Assembly (NCBI GenBank): GCA_932521035.1
Contig: OW051493.1
Location: 9,756,001-9,820,000, forward strand
Direction: 5' to 3'
From: Oscheius dolichura
Taxonomy: Eukaryota; Nematoda; Chromadorea; Rhabditida; Rhabditidae
Length of the DNA: 64,000 nucleotides
Shown here: positions 55,903 through 64,000 of the stretch, one piece after another
Layout of the letters: every line of letters begins with the position of its first letter
Position numbering within the stretch: the first letter of the stretch is position 1
The notes under the pieces: model-generated
Database searches by the model: none
What the model was told of the DNA's origin: nothing
Seen by the model: only the letters and a program-made list of their open reading frames with translations
Translations under genes and position numbers: made by a program

Positions 55903-56160
55903 TTGGCCATCTGCCATCTATGGTCAGCCATGGTCGCTTATTTCCCAAGAATCCCGATCTTTTTCTGTTCTGTTGTGTTGATCACTCGCTCCCTCTCGCT
56001 CGCCACTGTTTTCCCCGTCCCCCAGTTGAATTATAGGTAATTAGCGTGGCCTCCTCCCCCCAAGAGAGGAGGATGATAGGGCGCCCCCCGTGAATGGCTG
56101 ATAATCACCCGGCCGGCGCACTCTCTTCTGCTTCTTCAGCTTTTTCTCTCCCCCTGGCCC

Positions 56161-59132
56161 ATGGCTCTATCCATCACGGATTTCCTTGTCCTACTTCCGG
56201 CTCTCGTCACAATTCCACTACATATTGTTGTTATTTTTATGGTGCTGAATAATTTGAGGGATAAACTGATTAGGAATATGTATTTTATGCTCGTTATATC
56301 ACAGGTTAGTTGGGGGATTTGGGCAATTGGAGTGGAGGCAAGGGCGGGAAAAGGGACTGATACCCTATTTTAAAAGGCTAAATCAGTGCAAAATGAGGAA
56401 ATGACCCGCCTGGAAGAGCAAGGGACCGTAAAACCGCCTCCAGCACATTCCAGAGCGGCTCAAATTACGGTAATTCCCCAGAAATCGTCTCCAAGGCAGA
56501 TAATTTCCATTTGAAGCATACTGTAGCCATCTTTTTCCCAAATTTGGGGTTCTAGAGCTTTCTAGACCTTCTACAGACACTCAAACCCTGGACAGCAATA
56601 AAAAATATCCCCAGAAATCCTCGAAACTCCGCGCCGGGACCCAATGACTCGAAGTCATTCCCTCTTGGGTTCCTTATTCTTTCCGATGGCAAAATTTGGA
56701 ATCCAGGGGCCATAATAGGCTTTAGAATGGAGTTTATTCCGTTCTCAAAGGCCTAGCATCATTTCCTGGTTAAAAAAAACCATCCGGGGAAGATCTGGTG
56801 GATGAAAGGCGATCCTTTTAGAATAATGGTTATAATACCCCAGAAAGTCTCAAAAATCTATCACATTCTTTCCAAAATTGCCTCGGGACCACAGTTTGGC
56901 CGTTCAAAGCTGACAGTTCAAAAGCTCCTTTATTTTTTTCTGGGTCCCAAAGCGAATTCAGCTTGGAGTCCGCCCAAAACAGATCTAAACGGGTCGGCCC
57001 TCGATATCCCGATCTCCTGCACCCGTAAAGTCTCGGCAAGAGAAAGGCATACTGTTTTGTAACAGTTTTGAAGGCAGATGATCCTCCTGCCGAGACTTTA
57101 CGGGTGCAGGGGATCAGACTATCGAGGGACGACCCGACTATACAGTAATAGACGGCCTTTTTATGGTTTTAAGGGATTTTAGCCTAAAAATTAGTTCCTT
57201 TTCAGTGTTCCATCGATATATTTGCCATCATTTGCCAGGTGGCCTTCCACGTTGCTCCACAAATCTCGGCCGTAGCCGACTTCTATTGGGACCTTCGACG
57301 GTCGTCCCTCCCCGCCTGGGGCTATATCCACATCTACTTCTTCATCCTCGCCCGGTCTATAGGGATCGTCCTCATCTGTCTCCAAAGGACCCTAGCCATC
57401 TCCTATCCTTTTTCCTATTTAAATATGCTCGTCAACTCCATTCCCGGAATATGTGTCATCCTGTTCCACTTCACCCTGTCCGTGCTCCTGCCGCTTCCAA
57501 TTATCTACGGCCAGAAGGAATTCGAATTCATGGACGAGAGCCTACATTATAAGATTACGCCGTCGATGCTTCAGGTACTGTAAACAGGAATATTTTTAGG
57601 GGAGGGCGGGGGAGACGCACTTCAAACAACAGTACAGCTCCCCTTTTCGAAAGGGGGAAAAGGGGAAAACATCCTCCCCAATTAGTATCCCATTTTGGAA
57701 TGTCTGATGGCTTGGAGAAATAAACAGATCCGAGTGAATCACGTGAGGGATTTTCATAATTGGAAAGTGGATTACGGTAGCGGGGAAAAAGAGAAGAGAC
57801 AGACAAAAAGAGATGATTGGTGCCTATTAGTCCAGAGCCGCGTCATGGAAAAGGGAAGATGGGGCACGTTGGAGGGGAGCGAGATTAGATTTGACTATGG
57901 TTTGCCCAGTTCCCCATCACCTGGGATCCCCACCACTCCCAGAAAAAAGGAGGGAGACTCCTTGGAACAGCTCCAAAACGGAATATGGCCAGTGGAGAAC
58001 CGGTAACTTCCCTGCGAACCCCAGTTTTTTGGTCTGGACGGGGTCCCATACCGCTAACTAGGATTTCCAGCGGCCCGCGTCGGGTCAAGCTGTAAAATCC
58101 ATGGCCTGGAGGTAGTAAACCTCACCACTAATGTATCCCACAATATAATGGAGAGGGGTTTTTCCATTCCGGGTTAAAAATCCGGGTCCCAGCCCTTTTT
58201 GGCGGGGTTAAACATTGAAAGATTTGCAATAGATTGGAATCGTTAGAGTTTCCATATGATTTTAATACTGTCAGACTCCCCCGAAAATTCTCTACAAGGC
58301 TAGAATAACGGATTTTTAATTCTAGTCTCGTTTGCTCAAAATTGACCAAGTTTTCCCCAACCATTTGGTCGGTGTGCAGCCGGGGAGAAGAATTAGATCC
58401 GGTCTCGGGGTGCCCCGTCATTTGAGGATGGTTATATGGTAATATGAGGCAAAATACCATGGTCATCAAAATCTACAGACCTTTGTTTTCAATTGAACCC
58501 CCTTTTTGGAAGTTCCAACTATTTTATGGTGCCTGAATACGGTATTTCGCCCAAAAATGGGGTTCTCCTCCAAAAACTATAAAACTATTGGCTATAAATC
58601 GGCATCTTTCAACTTTGTATGGTTTTTGAGGGAATAAAGAATACCGTACTCTATATTTCATTCAATTTTTTCCGTTTCAGACCCTGGACACGAGTCGTAT
58701 CTTCGGTGCAGTCGTCGTTCTCCTCTCCACGATCATTTCCGTCGTCACCCTGGGGCACAGTTACGTCAGCGCGGCCAAGAAGCCCAGCAGGGGATAGTAA
58801 GCCTTCTTCTCCTTTAATTTATTGCTTTCCTCTTCAGTCGGATGAAGAATGACATCTGTATTCTTCGAGTGGTCACCATCTATTTTGCCTTTTTTGTCAT
58901 CTTCGCCTGCTACGTGACCCTAGATATGACGGTCTTCTTCCAGCCGCAGTTCTATCTCACCGCCGAGACGGAATATTCCCTCGTGTCGGTCTTATTTTCC
59001 TCTGTTCATCCCTGGTTAATTGTACTGCTTCTTCCCTTCTTTCGGTACAAGATATTTCTCTGTAGGACCCCGCCCCCGCCGCCCAGGGCAACCATCAGCT
59101 CCGCTAAAGTTGTTCCCATTGTAAAATTGTAA
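56161..59132 (+). CDS. Nematode seven-transmembrane chemoreceptor-type GPCR
   Basis: 307 aa in exons 56161-56304, 57206-57574, 58681-58796 and 58838-59132, all phases matching. Seven hydrophobic segments can be counted: LVLLPALVTIPLHIVVIFMV; MYFMLVISQ with CSIDIFAIICQVA; WGYIHIYFFILARSIGIVLI; IPGICVILFHFTLSVLLPLP; IFGAVVVLLSTIISVVTLGH; VVTIYFAFFVIFACYVTLDM; and VLFSSVHPWLIVLLLPFF. After helix 3, QRTLAISYPF resembles the DRY-equivalent region of worm serpentine receptors of the srg/srv/sru kind. I cannot decide which. The short C-terminal tail has a PPPPP run. No AATAAA was seen. Intron 1 (901 nt) holds a family A repeat; intron 3 is only 41 nt. It probably acts in sensory neurons, by family inference only. 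Confidence 0.87.
56992..57140. repeat. Palindromic repeat, family A, in GPCR intron 1
   Basis: Full copy with arms from GGGTCGGCCCTCGATATCCC through the core, complemented at the right by CTATCGAGGGACGACCC. It ends 65 bp before the exon 2 acceptor. Confidence 0.82.
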
Positions 59133-59400
59133 ATTCGACCGTTTTGTACATCGAAACGTGTATATATTTTTGTTATTTTTGTATATTTATAATTTACGGG
59201 TACTGTAGTAAAGATTTTTAAACCATTGTCTTGAAAATTCGTTCAATTTTCCAGTTTTTAAGCCAAAAATGGAGGTATTTCGGCCCCAACCAGTGAAAAA
59301 CGGCTTCCCGCACCATTCGACACCATCCAGGTGCAGTATAAACTTTATTGACATGGTAAAAATATTGCAATATAACAAGTGGCCGGCCTCCTATTGCCGT
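59133..59400. other. Convergent 3' region between GPCR and collagen
   Basis: Contains the minus-strand poly(A) signal of the collagen (59,344-59,349) and AT-rich 3' untranslated sequence of the GPCR. Confidence 0.6.
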
Positions 59401-61579
59401 CTAGTAGCGTCTTCTCCATTTCCAGAACAGATGATGAGCTGGGTAGTTGTCTTTGGGGGCGGCGGCGCCTCCTTCGGCCGGACCGGTGGGGTACGAATTT
59501 TCAGCAGGGGCTGGAGCGATGGCTGCTTCACTAGAAGGAGCAGGGGCAGCAGCAGAGGCGGATTCTGCTGCCGGAGCGGGGGCAGAGGCCGCTGGCTGAA
59601 CTCCTTCACCCGTGGAGGATGAAGCAGGCTCCGTCTTGGCGGCTTCTCCAGCCGGGGCAGAGTAGCTACCATCTGCCTTCGCTGCTCCAGGATGAGCCTC
59701 ACCCGAGATCTCCTTCTCTCCCTCAACATTCATCATCTTCGGTTTGCTATAGGCCTCCTTCTCCTCCGCAGCTCCTGCTCCTCCTTCAGCTGCCGGCTTC
59801 TTCTTCTCCTCGTGTCCTCCAACAACGTAATCGCCTTTCTCTCCTCCCTCCTTTGGTTTCTCGGTTGCTTTCTCCTCAGCAACGGCTTCAGCTTTCTCTT
59901 CTTCTTTAGGAGCAACAACTTCAGCCGGCTCGGGGTATTTTTCGTCGGCTACTGGAGCGGCAGATGAAGCAGGAGCCTCGGTGGCGGCGGCTGTAGTGGC
60001 CTCGGCGGCTGGGGCAGCGGCAGCTTCTACTGGAGCAGCAGCTGATTCGACTGGAGCGGAATAGGCCCCGGACGACGGTGCTGCTCCTTCTGCAGAGGGG
60101 GCAGGAGCAGGGGCAGGTGTTTCAGCCGGGGCAGGGGCGGCAGAAGAAGCCTCAGCAGGAGCAGCTGAGGGATAAGAGCCAGAAGATGGGGCAGCAGCAG
60201 CTGAAGCGCTTTCTCCAGAAGGAGCGGGGGTTTCAGCAGGGGTTGGAGAAGCGACCGGAGCCTTTTCATAACTGCCGGAGGTTTCAGCCGAGGCGGCGGC
60301 CTCTTCAGTAGGAGCAGAGGCAGGAGCGGAGCCAGCAGGCGGTTCTGCGGCGGCAGAGGTGGCAGATGAAGCCTCCTGGTTGTGGCTGGGATAACTGGCT
60401 TCTCCACTAGGGGCAGCTGCGGCTCCAGCAGGGGCAGCTTCTCCTCCTCCAGCTCCTCCAGCAGCGTTGGATCCCTCACTGGGAGCTGTGGCTGCTCCTC
60501 CACCAGCGTCGCCACCAAGGCGGGTGGTTCGTGGAGGACAGGGACAATAGGCTAAAAATCAAGCTTACAATCTTATCTTCCAGTATAAAATACCTGCATC
60601 GCTTCCCGGTGTTCCGCTGCCTCCTGCCATTCCTGGTGTTCCGGGAGATCCAGGGGTTCCGTCCTTTCCTGGAGGTCCAGGAGGCCCAGCAGGTCCTTCC
60701 ATACTTCCTCCGGCGGCCATGGCGTCCTGTAAATTAAATTATATAAAAATTGTGGTTAAAACTGACAGCTCCAGCAGGTCCGGGGGCTCCAGGAGGTCCG
60801 GCAGGTCCTTCAGGCCCTGGCAGGTTCATCATCTTCACTCCAGGCTCTCCAGGAGCGCCGGCACCGCCAGGAGCTCCGGGATTTCCATCGGCACCTGGGG
60901 CACCGGCCGGTCCCGCGGGTCCTGGCTCTCCTGATCCTCCTCCAGATCCGTTAGCCCCTGGATTTCCATCAGGTCCAGCTGATCCGGCGGGGCCATCCTG
61001 TCCTGGTGGGCCAGCGGGTCCGGCCGGACACATAATGCAGCCCATATGGCTCATTTGAACTCCTGGCATGTTGCTTCCGCCGTAGCCGGGGAGGCCGGCC
61101 TCGCCCGGGTGGCCATTCTCTCCATCGGAGCCATCCTGTCCTGGAGGTCCTGGTGGTCCAGCAGGGCAGGGATTCGCTGCAGGAGCTGAAAGGATGACTT
61201 ATAAAGGAGGAGGATTACGGTACTTACCACAATTGCACTGTCCTCCTGCTCCTCCTCGTCCTCCTCCAGCACTCGTCCCCTCAAAAGAAGCGGTGGCGCC
61301 TTCGCCAGCCGGCTCCTTGGCACCGACTCCAGCTTCATGATCCTCCTTTCCTGCTTCCGAGACCGCATATCCTCTTCTAGGTCTGGCATGGGATACAGTA
61401 ACCATCTCCGTCCAAGCATCATCAGCGTAGAGCTTGAATTTCTCGAGATCTTGTCGAATTTCCGATTGAAAATTGGAGATATCGTTGAAGAGGACGACGG
61501 CACAGAAGATGGCCGAGAGGGCAGCCGCCCCAGCCGCTGTGGTGACCACATAGAGGAAGAGGGAACGCCGTTCTCCCAT
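59401..61579 (-). CDS. Cuticle collagen with very long Ala/Pro/Glu-rich C-terminal tail
   Basis: 684 aa, about twice the usual size, in exons 61228-61579, 60767-61185, 60594-60726 and 59401-60551. N-terminal domain: LFLYVVTTAAGAAALSAIFC membrane segment, DISNFQSEIRQDLEKFK, and an RPRR cleavage site. A Gly/Ala-rich linker follows, then cysteine-bounded Gly-X-Y blocks ([33 protein letters not shown]) that include GAPGEPGVKMMNLPGPEGP. Instead of a short tail, one 1,151-nt exon continues for about 370 residues of irregular Ala-Pro-Ser-Glu-Thr repeats (APAPAETPAP-like), with a Lys/Glu patch near the middle, and ends HHLFWKWRRRY. The frame stays open throughout, and the ending Arg/Tyr motif is typical of collagens, so the tail is real coding sequence. 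Poly(A) signal at 59,344-59,349. Confidence 0.93.
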
Positions 61580-62232
61580 TATTTGGAAGAAGGAGAAGGA
61601 GATGGGAAGAGTGCAGACAGCTAACAATCGCCAGCTTATAACTGATATCCCTGGCGAACTGGTACCCGACGGCCGGCGGGTTTTGGGTAAACTGGTCCCG
61701 GGAGGATTGTTCTTGGCAACGAGAAAAAAAGAGAAAGCAGCTGCTTATTAAAGGAACTGTCAGGGACCAAGTGAAAGTGATCATTTGACCCTAAGCAACC
61801 GAGTCCCAAGCGACTGACTACGTATGGGCCTATTCTCTATCCAAACTTTTCATTTTGGGGTCATTTGTGCGTTATTTTACAACTCATGTAGCGTTTTCCG
61901 CCTTTTATCTCTCAAAAAGGTAGCAAGCTAACTCAGTATAGACTTAAAAAATTCGCCGTTTTCTCCTGATAACGATGATCTCTATTTATTTTTGCATATG
62001 GACGTTGGAATCACGAGAAAATTGCATTTTTATCCCAAAATCGCCTCTGGCTGCTTTTCTCACCTCTTTCGCCCTTTTCTAATAAAATTTACGCATCCAT
62101 TTAATGAGATTTTGGTACCAATCGATGATCTGCTCTTCAAGATGGTATAAAAATATTTCAGAAAATATCATCTTATAAAGTAACAGTTATATGTTCAATG
62201 GGAACTTCTTAAGAACTTGACTGTCGGAGGCA

Positions 62233-62263
62233 GATGCCGCCGCACCCGTAAAATCTCGGCAGC
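62233..62263. repeat. Half of a family B palindromic repeat
   Basis: Only one arm, CGCACCCGTAAAATCTCGGC, followed by GTGCGCATCGACTTTCCGGC. The complementary arm is missing. It indicates deletion or incomplete insertion. Confidence 0.6.
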
Positions 62264-63624
62264 TGTGCGCATCGACTTTCCGGCGCGCGCTTTCTTCATT
62301 GCCAATTTTTGGTTTTTTGAGGTACCAACCTTTCTGACCCATTGAAAGATGTGGTTGGAGCAATTTTTGGAAAGCTTTCCCATTGTGGAAAGCAATAAAT
62401 GGCTAAACAAAGAGAAAAAGGACAAACCCCGTCATCTTCATTTCGTCAATTTTAAATAATACAATGGGCTCATCCCATGGTGTTACTGTAATTTTACGGC
62501 TTTTGGAAACATCAAGAACTGCTGAAATACCCACTTTCGACGTCTACGAGCCCCTAGAATCGCCGAATTCCCTTTTTATCATCTCTTGGATGTTTCCCAG
62601 CCTCTCTCGAATATTTTTCGAATTCTGGACCCGGAAAATTCCATTTTTGATCCATTTGAACCCTACAAAGTAATGATAAAATTAACAATTCCGTCCATGT
62701 GTTCGCCAGGCGCGTTCCCACTCAATTTCCTCTTGCTTGACGGGGTCCTCTCTCGCCCATATGATGGCCACTGGCCAGGGAGGACAAGTGGAGGACACAG
62801 GTGTCACTCCATCTCGTCTGGCTTCCCATAGGAAATGGCGATTAGCTTCACTCTCTCCCTTCCCGTCCCTATGGCTGTCTCTCTGACACCCAATCTCCCA
62901 TCCCCCCTGCCAGCTTGTTTGTTTCCTCCCTCCAGCCCCTCCCACGGCTCCACTTCATCGCACGTTTAATCCACTTGAAATTGACATCAAATCAACGCCG
63001 TTTTCCCGGGCTTCTCCCCAGTTTGAAGGGGATTACCCGCCAACTTTCAAATCTCCCATATATAAGTGATTATTCTCCAAGATTTTGAGACTACCGTATT
63101 CTCCAGAAAATTCTCTACAAAACCACTGGCTCAAATTTTTGAAAAATAGACTTTTTACCCCCAAATTCGACATTTTCCCGCCCAACTGCTCAAGTAGGAA
63201 TGGAATAATCCCACGTGACGTAAACTGGGCCGGCCCGGGCCGACTCGTTTTCCCCTCACAATACGCAATATTGGCCATATTTAGGCGGCCTTCTTCTCTA
63301 TTCTTTCGAAGAATTCTAGACCTTTTTTCTCCCATTTTTTAGTATTTTTCTTCACCTTTACTCTTTACCTGATTACTGCTTCATTCCTTTTTTCTCCTCC
63401 CGGGGCTAATAGTCCATTAATCTACGTGGCAACCAGCCGGGGGAATAGCAGGGTCAGCAGCTGCAAAAGCACGCTACGTGCGTGACCCCTATTCGCCCTA
63501 TTTTCGAAGTCAGCCGGGGTTTTTGGACGCTGGGTGCAAAGACCACCAGGGAGTACTTTGCTGTTCCCTAAAATCTCTTGATTCCTCATGAACAACCCAG
63601 TAAACGTGATGGTATCAAAATATT

Positions 63625-63790
63625 CCGAATTTTGTGCTGATTACGCATAACTTATTTAAAAATTATTAAAATGTCAAAAAATAGAAGAAAAATGCATTTT
63701 AAGTTAAAAATTTGTTCAGCGAATTTCGTCCAACGCGCGCCAAGCAACGGCCGCCTGCTGTTTACACGCATTGGCGCGCGACTACCATAA
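63625..63790 (+). repeat. Dispersed repeat, family D
   Basis: Complete intergenic copy: CGAATTTTGTGCTGATTACG, AGAAGAAAAATGCAT, CAACGCGCGCCAAGCAACGG and GCGCGCGACTACCATA are in the usual order. Confidence 0.75.
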
Positions 63791-64000
63791 GCCGGAAAAC
63801 GCTTCTTTTTTTCATGAATATTTATTGAAAAACACCCATATAATAGTGAATAGAGTCCAAATTGAACTCTGACTCATAGAATACCGCCTCATTTTCTTCC
63901 TGGTGCCAATTTTTTGAGCCAATATTTGAGCAATGTGAAAGTATTTGACGCCTATCCGTTCCCCCAAGTGCCCTAACAGTCAACAAAGTCTCTTTTTCCT

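Larger units (their letters stand above)
53023..56160. other. Intergenic region with repeats, no recognised gene
   Basis: It contains a family B repeat (53,331), a family A repeat (55,733), a 44-bp direct repeat (55,393 and 55,532) and inverted segments around 54,920-55,170 and 55,515-55,750. Frames of 100-190 codons at 53,277-53,861 (+) and 53,749-54,072 (-) cross repeats or are opposite each other. They show no family resemblance or splicing context. It probably holds promoters of the flanking divergent genes. Confidence 0.5.
61580..64000. other. Gene-free end of the window
   Basis: Includes the promoter region of the minus-strand collagen. Farther right there is a half family B repeat (62,233) and a family D repeat (63,625). 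No open frame looks like a protein I know, and none has splice-site support. Confidence 0.5.

Noticed and set aside
59391-60518. Leu/Pro/Gln-rich frames opposite or beside the long collagen tail
   Set aside because: Alternative frames of the Ala/Pro/Glu-rich exon; only the collagen frame continues the Gly-X-Y exons in phase.
1-64000. CRISPR arrays, bacterial operons, rRNA genes
   Set aside because: None seen; the repeats are dispersed palindromes and the genes are spliced eukaryotic genes.

Overview
The window is nuclear DNA of a nematode. It carries four distinct cuticle-collagen genes (a fifth is a duplicate), each encoding an N-terminal membrane segment, an RxxR cleavage site and cysteine-flanked Gly-X-Y blocks. 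Many introns are only 37-50 nt, acceptors are of the TTTTCAG or TTTTAG type, and there is a nematode-style seven-transmembrane receptor. Species cannot be read from the sequence; a rhabditid-like worm is the best guess. Gene models were built by hand from open frames, splice sites and phase. Most lengths sum to whole codons.

Layout. 1-8,707 has no recognisable gene, only dispersed palindromic repeats. 8,708-20,002 (+) is a complete 25-exon mical-1 gene (FAD monooxygenase, CH, LIM and bMERB domains; 1,573 aa). 20,758-22,352 (-) is an F-box protein gene. 22,772-32,779 is an exact-looking tandem duplication of a 5,004-bp unit. Each unit holds one collagen gene (-) and the 3' part of a topoisomerase II gene (-). 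Only the right-hand copy joins the rest of top-2 (31,014-36,882, 25 exons, 1,542 aa); the left-hand top-2 piece is orphaned. 36,900-46,700 is AT-rich and full of repeats. It holds a non-autonomous Tc1/mariner-like element, a PARP1-like gene (-) that stops in the middle of its catalytic domain, and an inverted partial copy of that gene (+). 46,737-48,067 (+) is a collagen. 48,157-49,932 (-) is a small membrane protein, divergent from a core-1 galactosyltransferase-like gene (50,028-51,296, +). 51,412-53,022 (-) is a collagen, 56,161-59,132 (+) a chemoreceptor-type GPCR, and 59,401-61,579 (-) a collagen with an extraordinary Ala/Pro/Glu-rich tail. 61,580-64,000 shows only repeats.

Several small palindromic repeat families sit in introns and intergenic DNA of the GC-richer parts and are missing from about 31-46.6 kb. 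Two of them share the same roughly 20-nt core but differ in everything else.

The genes do not form one pathway. Collagens and the O-glycan-type transferase are secretory or cuticle genes, MICAL acts on actin, and TOP2 and PARP act on chromosomal DNA. The most unusual content is structural: the tandem duplication with a chimeric reading frame at its junction, and the truncated PARP locus folded against its own inverted copy.
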